This document shows positions 1-5,145 of a stretch of 5,250 bases of DNA, in pieces. The notes under the pieces are model-generated. The model did no database searches and was not told the origin of the DNA. It was given only the letters and a program-made list of their open reading frames with translations. The stretch lies in contig JAOZVK010000420.1 in the NCBI GenBank assembly GCA_029938185.1, forward strand, positions 1 through 5,250, read 5' to 3'. Position 1 is the stretch's first letter. The number at the start of each line of letters is the position of its first letter. A program made the position numbers and the translations under genes. This DNA comes from Bacteroidales bacterium (GTDB lineage: Bacteria; Bacteroidota; Bacteroidia; Bacteroidales; JAOZVK01).

Positions 1-29
1 AGTTTTTTATTAGTTCCTAAAATGTTTTT
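1..29 (+). repeat. left arm of a 29-bp imperfect inverted repeat
   Basis: The reverse complement of 1-29 matches 745-773 at 26 of 29 positions, including 17 exact bases (1-17 against 757-773, GGAACTAATAAAAAACT on the right). The left arm starts at the window edge, so its full length is unknown. A shorter related copy (GAACTAATAA) is at 167-176. Confidence 0.5.
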
Positions 30-40
30 TTATTTCGTTA

Positions 41-140
41 GTAAGTTTTTTTGCCTTGAAAGGGCATAAGCATTAACATGGGGCAACGTCCTATGTGTAA
101 ATACATTCGTAAGCAAAACGCCCTGAAAGGGCAAAAGCAA
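41..140 (+). repeat. REP/BIME-like block: two GAA-triloop hairpins around a central hairpin
   Basis: Two direct repeats of the form GTAAG-spacer-hairpin occur here. The first has GTAAG at 41-45 and GCCTT-GAA-AGGGC at 53-65. The second has GTAAGC at 109-114 and GCCCT-GAA-AGGGC at 120-132. Each is followed by a very similar tail (CATAAGCA and CAAAAGCA). Between them ACATGGGGC and GTCCTATGT (76-84 and 88-96) pair over 9 bp around an AAC triloop. Three short palindromes in about 80 bp, without coding capacity, is the layout of REP/BIME elements, which in other bacteria are mobilised by RAYT (IS200-like) transposases. No such transposase lies in this window. Confidence 0.6.
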
Positions 141-327
141 CACAATTAAAAAAAAGAATAAAATTAGAACTAATAATATTGTAATAATTTATTAATTTTT
201 ATAAACCCAGACTAATACATTAATTTCATTAAATAAATAAAATATATAATCACCTGATATTCCAATTGCTAAAAATCTATGGGGTATTTGACATGATTAC
301 AATTGGGGGGACTACCTATAGGGACTC

Positions 328-347
328 TAATTGCTCATTCGCAATTA
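328..347. other. 7-bp stem-loop TAATTGC/GCAATTA
   Basis: TAATTGC (328-334) and GCAATTA (341-347) form a perfect stem with a 6-nt loop. Nearby CCAATTG (262-268) and CAATTGG (300-306) can pair as a second, longer-range stem. No T-run follows. Function unknown. Confidence 0.3.
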
Positions 348-370
348 ATCCAAAGACATTTAACTATCGT

Positions 371-410
371 ATAAGGTCTTCGACCTATTTAATGTAACTT
401 ACACATTTTT
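371..410 (-). repeat. GTAAG/GAA-hairpin repeat, copy c (inverted)
   Basis: Read on the minus strand this copy has GTAAG (402-398), a spacer, then AGGTC-GAA-GACCT (386-374), the most perfect hairpin of the family. It shares a 20-base exact match and about 36 aligned bases with only a few differences with the copy at 2211-2250. It lies in the gene-free left region, in the orientation opposite to the other copies. Confidence 0.65.
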
Positions 411-473
411 ATAAATTGCTATTATGTAGCCAATTGTACAAAAATAAATGCCGAAAAACTTTTGTTAGGGTAC

Positions 474-494
474 TTAGCTCTTGTCTTGGGCTAA
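474..494. other. 7-bp stem-loop TTAGCTC/GGGCTAA
   Basis: TTAGCTC (474-480) and GGGCTAA (488-494) pair over 7 bp (one G-T) around a 7-nt loop. No U-run follows on either strand, so it is not a standard terminator. Function unknown. Confidence 0.3.
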
Positions 495-566
495 ATCATA
501 CTCCTCATTCTGTACTTATTTTTTCAAGCTATAAAGATAAAAAAATATAACTATCATTTTTTTTTG

Positions 567-574
567 CAAACATA
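567..574 (-). promoter_or_regulatory. weak promoter-like box TATGTTTG
   Basis: TATGTTTG on the minus strand fits TAnnTTTG, but there is no TTG at the -33 position. The box lies in the loop of an AT-only-arm palindrome (T-run-GC...GC-A-run, about 555-591). No gene follows to the left. Kept only as a low-confidence site. Confidence 0.2.
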
Positions 575-725
575 CAAGGGCAAAAAAAAAAGATAATTGA
601 GAAATAAAAATTCAAAATACTAACTTTTTTTTTAAATAAAATAATTTAGAGTGCTAAACATCGTATTTTTAACAGATTTTGACTTAATAAAACTCTGTGA
701 TACTATGTGGTTAAAACTATAATAC

Positions 726-795
726 AAAAAAAACGAGCCAAACTAAAGAAATTTTTGGAACTAATAAAAAACTTAAATAAACTATTTTTGCTCGT
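726..795 (-). terminator. candidate terminator downstream of clpX
   Basis: On the minus strand ACGAGC (795-790) can pair with GCTCGT (738-733), followed by eight T (733-726). The loop is long (51 nt) but contains a small CAAA/TTTG pairing that would sit next to the closing stem. It lies about 55 nt after the clpX stop codon, where a terminator is expected. The long loop makes the call uncertain. Confidence 0.4.
745..773 (-). repeat. right arm of the 29-bp imperfect inverted repeat
   Basis: Partner of 1-29, in inverted orientation. It falls inside the long loop of the candidate clpX terminator (726-795). The two arms bracket about 715 bp of non-coding DNA, as terminal repeats of a degraded small element might, but no transposase or target-site duplication can be shown. 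Confidence 0.5.
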
Positions 796-810
796 ATTTT
801 TATAAGCCCA

Positions 811-842
811 GCGTGTAGCCTAAAATTAGGTCGAAGACATTA
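811..842 (+). repeat. GTAAG/GAA-hairpin repeat, copy d, diverged
   Basis: GCGTGTAGCC at 811-820 followed by AGGTC-GAA-GACAT (828-840) matches the family core (AGGTCGAAGAC exact). The GTAAG part is altered to GTAGC. It ends 8 nt beyond the 3' end of clpX, so in the clpX transcript its complement would be the first structure after the stop codon. Confidence 0.5.
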
Positions 843-850
843 TTATAATA

Positions 851-2065
851 TTATGCAACACGAAGTTTTTTATCATTTGTATGTTCTATTTTATTTTTAG
901 CATATCCTTCTGTAACAACAAATTTCTTTTTATTTTCAGAAGGTAAGTCATACATAATATCAATCATTATTGCTTCACAAATAGAACGTAAACCTCTTGC
1001 TCCAAGCTTGTATTCTACTGCTTTATCAACAAGATATTCCAATGCAGGCTCTTCAAAACTAAGATCAATGTTATCCATTTTGAAAAGCTTGATATATTGT
1101 TTTGTAAGAGCATTTTTTGGTTCAACCAATATTCGTTTTAGTGCTTCTCTATCAAGAGGATTCAAGTATGTTAAAACTGGTAATCTTCCAATAATTTCTG
1201 GAATTAGCCCAAATGATTTTAAATCTTGAGGTGCTATATATTGCAACAAGTTTTTTCGGTCGATTGCTTCAGTTTCCTTACTTGCACTATATCCTACAAG
1301 TTTAGTATTAAGTCTGTTTCCTATCTTTTTTTCGATACCATCAAATGCACCTCCACAAATAAATAATATATCTTTTGTGTTTACTTGTATCATTTTTTGA
1401 TCAGGGTGTTTTCGTCCTCCTTGTGGAGGAACATTTACTTCTGCACCTTCAAGAAGCTTTAGTAATCCTTGTTGGACACCTTCTCCGGAAACATCTCTGG
1501 TAATTGAGGGGTTATCACCTTTTCGTGCTATTTTATCTAATTCATCAATAAAAACAATACCTCTTTCGGCTGCTTTGATATTATAGTCTGAAGCTTGCAG
1601 TAATCTAGTAAGTAAACTTTCAATATCTTCACCAACGTATCCTGCTTCGGTTAATACTGTTGCATCAACTATCGTGAATGGAACTTGAAGCATTTTAGCA
1701 ATAGTACGTGCTAATAATGTTTTACCTGTACCAGTTTCACCAACTAGTATTATGTTTGATTTTTCGATTTCAATTTCATCATCTGACTCGCCTTGAGATA
1801 AGCGTTTATAATGATTGTAAACAGCAACAGACAAAACCTTTTTTGCATCTTCTTGACCAATAACATAACTATCTAGGAAACTCTTTATTTCACGAGGCTT
1901 TAGTAGTCTAATATCTTTAATATCAAAACTTTGTTCTGTATTGGTTTCTTCAAGTAATATTTTGTATGCTTGTTCGATACAGCTGTTGCATATATGTCCT
2001 GATACTCCGGCTACCAACAAATCAACATCTTTTTTGGCTCTTCCGCAAAATGAACATTTATCCAT
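851..2065 (-). CDS. clpX: ATP-dependent Clp protease ATP-binding subunit ClpX
   Basis: ClpX is the AAA+ unfoldase that recognises substrates, unfolds them with ATP and feeds them to ClpP in the cytoplasm. Visible in the 404 residues: an N-terminal zinc-binding domain with Cys4, Cys7, Cys26 and Cys29; Walker A GETGTGKT at 109-116; pore-1 loop GYVG at 142-145; Walker B with FIDE at 172-175; RKH pore loop at 218-220; the arginine-finger segment around GLIPEIIGR (286-294); and the sensor-2 motif GARGLR at 355-360. The length is close to the usual 410-425. The ClpP-docking tripeptide, IGF in E. coli, appears here as VGY (257-259), probably a lineage variant. The ATG start places the zinc finger at the extreme N terminus, as is normal for the family. 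The gene lies downstream of clpP on the same strand but after a 448-bp spacer, and I see no strong consensus promoter directly before it. All key residues are present, so it should be functional. Confidence 0.98.
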   Translation of the reverse strand: MDKCSFCGRAKKDVDLLVAGVSGHICNSCIEQAYKILLEETNTEQSFDIKDIRLLKPREIKSFLDSYVIGQEDAKKVLSVAVYNHYKRLSQGESDDEIEIEKSNIILVGETGTGKTLLARTIAKMLQVPFTIVDATVLTEAGYVGEDIESLLTRLLQASDYNIKAAERGIVFIDELDKIARKGDNPSITRDVSGEGVQQGLLKLLEGAEVNVPPQGGRKHPDQKMIQVNTKDILFICGGAFDGIEKKIGNRLNTKLVGYSASKETEAIDRKNLLQYIAPQDLKSFGLIPEIIGRLPVLTYLNPLDREALKRILVEPKNALTKQYIKLFKMDNIDLSFEEPALEYLVDKAVEYKLGARGLRSICEAIMIDIMYDLPSENKKKFVVTEGYAKNKIEHTNDKKLRVA

Positions 2066-2210
2066 ATTTATAAGTATATATAATTTGTATTCTAAAACTT
2101 TGTTTTTATAACAATGTTATTTTATAAGTTAGTGTAATTTATTTATAAGTACTATTACAAAAGTTTATCGACATTTGTTTTTACACAATTATTTGTATAA
2201 CAATATTTTA

Positions 2211-2250
2211 CAAAAATGCGTAAGCCACATTAAATAGGTCGAAGACTTTA
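2211..2250 (+). repeat. GTAAG/GAA-hairpin repeat, copy e
   Basis: GCGTAAGCC (2219-2227), a short AT-rich spacer and AGGTC-GAA-GACTT (2236-2248) make a close match to the inverted copy at 371-410. The preceding CAAAAATG also matches. It lies within the clpP-clpX spacer, about 145 nt before clpX. Confidence 0.65.
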
Positions 2251-2262
2251 GTTATTAATTGA

Positions 2263-2403
2263 TGGTTAAAACTACTTTAAAACAAGACTGTCCAACCATA
2301 CACGTTGTAGTCCACATTTACGAGAGTTTTCATCTATTTGAAGTAAAGCTTATTTCTCGATACAATATATTTCAAATATACTCTAAACGGTTATAGTTTT
2401 AAC
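2263..2403. repeat. short inverted-repeat pair in the clpP-clpX spacer
   Basis: GTTAAAACTA at 2265-2274 and its reverse complement TAGTTTTAAC at 2394-2403 bracket about 120 bp. The sequence also occurs in the left region: TGGTTAAAACTA at 708-719 repeats 2263-2274 directly, and 710-722 is a 13-base exact inverted match to 2391-2403. These shared modules suggest common ancestry of the two intergenic regions. AT-richness limits the certainty. Confidence 0.35.
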
Positions 2404-2436
2404 ATTAACAAACTATTATCAATTATTAATCAAAGT

Positions 2437-2469
2437 ATTGTACCAATGTATCATTGAATAATTGTACCA
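2437..2469. repeat. direct repeat ATTGTACCA flanking a small hairpin
   Basis: ATTGTACCA occurs at 2437-2445 and again at 2461-2469, with CAATG-TAT-CATTG (2444-2456) between and overlapping the first. It lies 45-77 nt after the clpP stop. It could be a protein-binding site or a 3' UTR structure; there is no T-run to make it a terminator. Confidence 0.3.
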
Positions 2470-2480
2470 TTTAAAGTATA

Positions 2481-2513
2481 ATTTGTAAGCAAAACCAAAT
2501 AGCTTGAAGACCT
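2481..2513 (+). repeat. GTAAG/GAA-hairpin repeat, copy f, touching the clpP stop
   Basis: GTAAGC at 2485-2490, spacer AAAACCAAAT and AGCTT-GAA-GACCT at 2501-2513. The GTAAGCAAAAC part matches the copy at 109-119 exactly; the hairpin is weaker (one C-C mismatch and one G-T pair). Its last base is directly next to the clpP stop codon (2514-2516). Confidence 0.5.
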
Positions 2514-3188
2514 CTATTTTGTTCTTTCTAAAACGTCATCAATCATTCCATACTCTTTGGCTTCGGCAGATGTCATCCAATAATCTCTATCAGAGTCTTT
2601 TTCAACTTTTTCGTAAGGAACTCCACTATGATAAGATATAATTTCGTATAATTCGCGTTTTAATTTTTGAATCTCTCTAACAGTTATTTCTATATCTGAA
2701 GCTTGTCCTTGTGCTCCACCCATAGGCTGGTGAATCATTATTCTTGAATGTTTCAAAGCAGTTCTTTTTCCTTTTGTTCCAGCAGTTAGTAGTACTGCTC
2801 CCATTGATGCTGCCATACCTGTGCACGTAGTTGCTACATCAGCACTAATGTATTGTATTGTGTCGTATATACCTAAACCTGCATGTACTGAGCCTCCGGG
2901 TGAATTAAAGTAAATCTGTATATCTTTTGAAGGGTCAGTAGATTCTAAAAATAATAGTTGGGCTTGAATTATATTAGCTACATAATCGTCAATTGGCAGT
3001 CCCAAAAATATAATTCTATCCATCATTAGTCTGGAAAAAACATCCATTGATGCAATGTTTAATTGACGTTCTTCAATAATTGTTGGGGATATATAATTAC
3101 TATGTATTGACGTATATTTGTCATATATTAAGCTGCTTATTCCCATATGTTTAGTCGCATACTTCTTAAATTCACCTTTGGGTATCAT
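2514..3188 (-). CDS. clpP: ATP-dependent Clp protease proteolytic subunit ClpP
   Basis: ClpP is the serine peptidase that forms a double heptameric barrel and degrades polypeptides delivered by ClpX or another Clp ATPase. The 224 residues contain the complete catalytic triad: Ser128 in GMAASMG, His153 in MIHQP and Asp202 in DSDRDYW, with the same spacing (25 and 49) as Ser97, His122 and Asp171 of E. coli. The glycine-rich NSPGGS segment at 95-100 and the handle-helix region around 160-186 are intact. The N terminus, with KYATKHMG, resembles Bacteroides ClpP and is about 17 residues longer than the E. coli precursor; part of it is probably removed as a propeptide. An in-frame TGA lies two codons before the ATG, so no longer start is possible. 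The gene follows a tig terminator and a good promoter match at 3244-3277, giving a leader of about 50 nt. The TAG stop directly abuts a small repeat hairpin (2501-2513). Confidence 0.98.
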   Translation of the reverse strand: MIPKGEFKKYATKHMGISSLIYDKYTSIHSNYISPTIIEERQLNIASMDVFSRLMMDRIIFLGLPIDDYVANIIQAQLLFLESTDPSKDIQIYFNSPGGSVHAGLGIYDTIQYISADVATTCTGMAASMGAVLLTAGTKGKRTALKHSRIMIHQPMGGAQGQASDIEITVREIQKLKRELYEIISYHSGVPYEKVEKDSDRDYWMTSAEAKEYGMIDDVLERTK

Positions 3189-3243
3189 AATTCAATTATT
3201 TTAATAATTTGTTTAATAAACTTATTAATATTATAAAATCATA

Positions 3244-3277
3244 CAAATTTAGTGTTTTTTTTTAGATTTAAAAACAA
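3244..3277 (-). promoter_or_regulatory. clpP promoter (TTG-N23-TAAATTTG)
   Basis: The minus strand carries TAAATTTG (3251-3244), a perfect TAnnTTTG box, with TTG at 3277-3275 giving a 23-nt spacer, at the long end of the usual range. The predicted start near 3237 leaves a leader of about 50 nt before clpP. The -33 TTG overlaps the end of the U-run of the tig terminator, so termination of tig and initiation of clpP are packed together. Confidence 0.6.
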
Positions 3278-3311
3278 AAAAAGTTGGATTACAATAAAAT
3301 GCAAGCCAACT
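3276..3311 (-). terminator. intrinsic terminator of tig
   Basis: On the minus strand AGTTGG (3311-3306) pairs with CCAACT (3287-3282). An inner TTGCA/TGTAA stem sits above a single C-T mismatch and is closed by a 6-nt loop. Seven T follow directly. It starts about 22 nt after the tig stop codon. The stem interior GGCTTGCATTTT...TGTAA resembles the GCTTAC-GCATTTTTGTAA part of the repeats at 2211-2250 and 371-410. Confidence 0.85.
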
Positions 3312-3332
3312 AATATATACCGTATGTAATGT

Positions 3333-4682
3333 TTATGCTAATTTATAAAATTCTTCAACATTAATGTCTTTATATTCTAATATTACTTTATCTTTAAGGT
3401 TATCTCCAATTTTCAATGAAGTAATTTGATTGTATATATTATGTTTTGTATTTTCATCTTTAAGAGATTGTTCTACTGTTTCAACAATAAGATCGTATTT
3501 TATCATTTCAGCTGGGAAACCATATGATATATATTGTTTGTATGTATCATTAATTGCGAAATTTTTTATTTCTTCTTCAGATATTTTTATTTCAAAGTTT
3601 TCAGATAAGCGTGAAAGTATTACATCTTTTTTTATTGAATCCTGAATTTTAGTATATTCTTCTTCAATATTATTTTCTGTAATATTTTCGTTACCTTGAA
3701 TAAGTAGTCTTTTCAGAAATGCATCAGGAAGTTTAAACTCAATAGATTCAACTAATTTTTTTTGAATATCAAATTTATATTTTAAATCACTTTCTCTATT
3801 GTAATGTTCAACTAATTGCTCTTTAACTTTATTATTGAACTCTTCTTCAGAACTTACTGTTTCTTTTCCAAATACATTGTCAAATAGTTCTTGATTTAAA
3901 TCTGATTTAGCAAACTCTTTTATTTCTTTAAGTTCTATCCTAAAGTTAGGATTTAGCTTTGCTATATCTTCTTTTTTTATTTTAAGCAAACTTGCTACTT
4001 CTGTATCATTTGGGAAAGCTTTTTTAACATCAAAATCAATTGAGTCATCAATAATTTTATCAATAAAAAGTTTCTTTATATCTTTATCTTTTATAAATTT
4101 TGTATATATTAATGCATCATTGACGGAAATTCCATCATCAAGTATTTCATTATTAGCATTTAATTGAGTTAATACACCTTTTACTGTTGAGTTATCATTA
4201 ACTTTCTCAGCTTCATTATATTTACCAAATTTTTCAGAATAAGCATCTATTTGGTTTTTTACAATATTTTCATTAATTACAATATTATAGTACGGTACCT
4301 CAATTAAGCTATAATCAGCACTAATAGTGGGATACAATGCTATATCGTAATGAAACTCAAGGTCTGTATAATTTTTAAAGTCAATAGTTGTTTTCTTTGT
4401 CTCAGATTGAAGAGGTTGTCCAAACATTTTTATATCTTCATTCTTAATGTATTCTTCCAAAGAAGTATTTATAATTTTAGTAATTTCTTCACCAAAAGCA
4501 GATCTTCCATACATCTTTTTTATAAGACTTATTGGTACATTACCTTGTCTAAAACCTTTTAAATTTGTTTTTTTTCTAATATCTTTTAAAGAGTTTTCTA
4601 CATTTTGTTTGTAGTCTTCTTTACTTATAAATAATGTAAGCTCTGTATTAAGCTCATCTGTTGTATTTAATGTAATATTCAT
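3333..4682 (-). CDS. tig: trigger factor (ribosome-associated chaperone)
   Basis: Trigger factor binds the ribosome near the tunnel exit and shields nascent chains. The 449-residue protein has the N-terminal ribosome-binding domain with the signature GFRxGxxP at 43-50 (GFRQGNVP). This is followed by a middle segment at about 130-255, where family members carry a PPIase (FKBP-like) domain. It is strongly diverged here, as I recall for Bacteroidetes, so isomerase activity is doubtful. The C-terminal helical substrate-binding arms run from about 260 to 445, with the LPDAFLKRLL segment (318-327) matching Bacteroides homologues. Length is typical for that phylum. Lys, Glu, Asn and Ile are heavily used, as expected in an AT-rich genome. 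An in-frame TGA lies five codons before the ATG, supporting this start. A hairpin with a U-run ends 19 nt before the ATG and no TAnnTTTG box lies between the tRNA and tig, so expression may depend on read-through from the tRNA-Leu promoter. Confidence 0.97.
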   Translation of the reverse strand: MNITLNTTDELNTELTLFISKEDYKQNVENSLKDIRKKTNLKGFRQGNVPISLIKKMYGRSAFGEEITKIINTSLEEYIKNEDIKMFGQPLQSETKKTTIDFKNYTDLEFHYDIALYPTISADYSLIEVPYYNIVINENIVKNQIDAYSEKFGKYNEAEKVNDNSTVKGVLTQLNANNEILDDGISVNDALIYTKFIKDKDIKKLFIDKIIDDSIDFDVKKAFPNDTEVASLLKIKKEDIAKLNPNFRIELKEIKEFAKSDLNQELFDNVFGKETVSSEEEFNNKVKEQLVEHYNRESDLKYKFDIQKKLVESIEFKLPDAFLKRLLIQGNENITENNIEEEYTKIQDSIKKDVILSRLSENFEIKISEEEIKNFAINDTYKQYISYGFPAEMIKYDLIVETVEQSLKDENTKHNIYNQITSLKIGDNLKDKVILEYKDINVEEFYKLA

Positions 4683-4700
4683 TCTTGTTGTTTTTCATTT

Positions 4701-4745
4701 AAAAAAACCGCCTATACATCACTTTTTTGCATGCAAAGACGGTTT
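4701..4745 (-). terminator. terminator/attenuator hairpin between tRNA-Leu and tig
   Basis: On the minus strand AAACCGTCT pairs with AGGCGGTTT (9 bp with one G-T pair) and is followed by seven T in all. The large loop contains the perfect 12-base palindrome TTTGCATGCAAA (4726-4737), which can form an inner hairpin. The form is that of an intrinsic terminator for the tRNA transcript. It ends 19 nt before the tig ATG and no separate tig promoter is visible, so it may act as a partial terminator or processing site. Confidence 0.7.
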
Positions 4746-4759
4746 ATGATTAAAAATTG

Positions 4760-4841
4760 TGCGGATGAAGGGACTCGAACCCCCACGCCTCTCGGCACTA
4801 GATCCTAAGTCTAGCGCGGCTACCAATTACGCCACATCCGC
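4760..4841 (-). tRNA. tRNA-Leu, anticodon UAG
   Basis: The minus strand folds into a class II tRNA. It has a 7-bp acceptor stem (GCGGATG with CATCCGC) and an anticodon stem CTAGA/TCTAG around the loop CTTAGGA, giving anticodon TAG at 4807-4805, which reads CUA/CUN leucine codons. A long variable arm (about 13 nt, with TGCC and GGCG) and a T arm with the TTCGAGT loop complete the fold. The discriminator base is A and no CCA is encoded; the sequence continues CAATT. The gene is 82 nt long without CCA. It lies 78 nt upstream of tig on the same strand and has a clear promoter box just before it. Confidence 0.97.
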
Positions 4842-4852
4842 AAAAGATGTTG

Positions 4853-4860
4853 CAAAGGTA
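4853..4860 (-). promoter_or_regulatory. -7 promoter box of tRNA-Leu (TACCTTTG)
   Basis: Read on the minus strand this is TACCTTTG, a perfect match to the Bacteroidetes -7 consensus TAnnTTTG, located 11 nt before the mature tRNA 5' end. Transcription would start very close to that end. No TTG is seen at the expected -33 distance; the stretch there is pure A/T with T-runs. Confidence 0.7.
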
Positions 4861-4973
4861 TTTAAAAAATTTAAAATAAAAATTTATTTCTATTTTTTTT
4901 CATGTTTTTTTGCATTTTTCATAAACCAGTAAAAGTACTTGACACTTTTTTGCAGAAAATAAATAAAGAAAAA

Positions 4974-4995
4974 TGAATATTGAATATTGAAATAT
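4974..4995. repeat. short tandem repeat TGAATAT
   Basis: TGAATAT at 4974-4980 and 4981-4987, followed by a one-base variant TGAAATAT at 4988-4995. Short and AT-rich, likely slippage-derived. Confidence 0.4.
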
Positions 4996-5113
4996 TTAAA
5001 GAATTATAAAAAGCAATTAATTAATTTAAAGATGATTTGTAATTGTATTAAAAGTTGCTATATTTTTTTTTACTTCTTTGCGGTTAAAAAGCGGCTAACT
5101 TAAAACTGGCAGC

Positions 5114-5145
5114 CAAATTTATTATATACAAAAATTAAAGCACAA
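5114..5145 (-). promoter_or_regulatory. promoter match pointing left, no gene assigned (TTG-N21-TAAATTTG)
   Basis: The minus strand has TAAATTTG (5121-5114) with TTG at 5145-5143, a 21-nt spacer, close to the ideal Bacteroidetes promoter. Initiation would be near 5107. About 265 nt lie between that and the tRNA, with no ORF of note, so it may drive a longer tRNA/tig transcript, a small RNA, or be a relic. The same TTG lies within another box-like TAATTTTG (5150-5143). Confidence 0.4.

Larger units (their letters stand above)
1..850. other. 850-bp gene-free region downstream of clpX
   Basis: No credible ORF is present in any frame. The stretch holds the REP-like block (41-140), one inverted GTAAG/GAA copy (371-410), a diverged copy (811-842), the 29-bp inverted-repeat arms, two unassigned stem-loops, a candidate clpX terminator and long A/T runs. 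Segments such as GGGACTACC...GGGACTCT (308-328) resemble GGACTAC...GGACAGTCT on the minus strand of the clpP-clpX spacer, consistent with diverged copies of the same non-coding element. Confidence 0.6.
2066..2513. other. 448-bp clpP-clpX spacer
   Basis: No ORF is supported. It contains two GTAAG/GAA repeats (2211-2250, 2481-2513), the GTTAAAACTA inverted pair and the ATTGTACCA direct repeat. A TATATTTG box on the minus strand (2380-2373) fits TAnnTTTG but lacks a -33 TTG at a suitable distance and would leave a leader of about 300 nt, so the clpX promoter is unresolved. No clear terminator follows clpP. Confidence 0.6.

Noticed and set aside
1..69. Open frame of 22 codons from the left edge on the plus strand
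   Set aside because: It runs through a T-rich tract and the first hairpin repeat; composition does not look coding.
1..142. CRISPR array
   Set aside because: There are only two direct copies with a central hairpin between, and the repeat is short; no regular spacer series and no cas genes.
783..790. TATTTTTG on the plus strand as a promoter pointing into the clpX 3' end
   Set aside because: The nearest TTG gives a 25-nt spacer and the site overlaps the candidate clpX terminator stem; probably a chance match.
801..842. Integron attC-like site suggested by GTAGCCTAA and GGGCTTATAA
   Set aside because: No paired attC core sites with the required symmetry, and no integrase or cassette genes.
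1008..1229. 73-codon open frame on the plus strand
   Set aside because: It lies entirely antisense to conserved clpX and has no family resemblance; it is a shadow of clpX.
3430..3645. 71-codon open frame on the plus strand
   Set aside because: Antisense to the C-terminal part of tig; its hydrophobic, Ser/Phe-rich composition is what the complement of a Lys/Glu-rich gene gives.
4350..4562. 70-codon open frame on the plus strand
   Set aside because: Antisense to the N-terminal part of tig, with no independent support.
4654..4698. Upstream ORF of 14 codons overlapping the tig start out of frame
   Set aside because: It begins with an ATG 16 nt before the tig start, but a chance ATG in an A-rich leader is more likely; no further evidence.
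4939..4967. Sigma70-like TTGACA with AT-rich -10 region on the plus strand
   Set aside because: The organism appears to use the Bacteroidetes TAnnTTTG type, the -10 match is poor and no gene follows.
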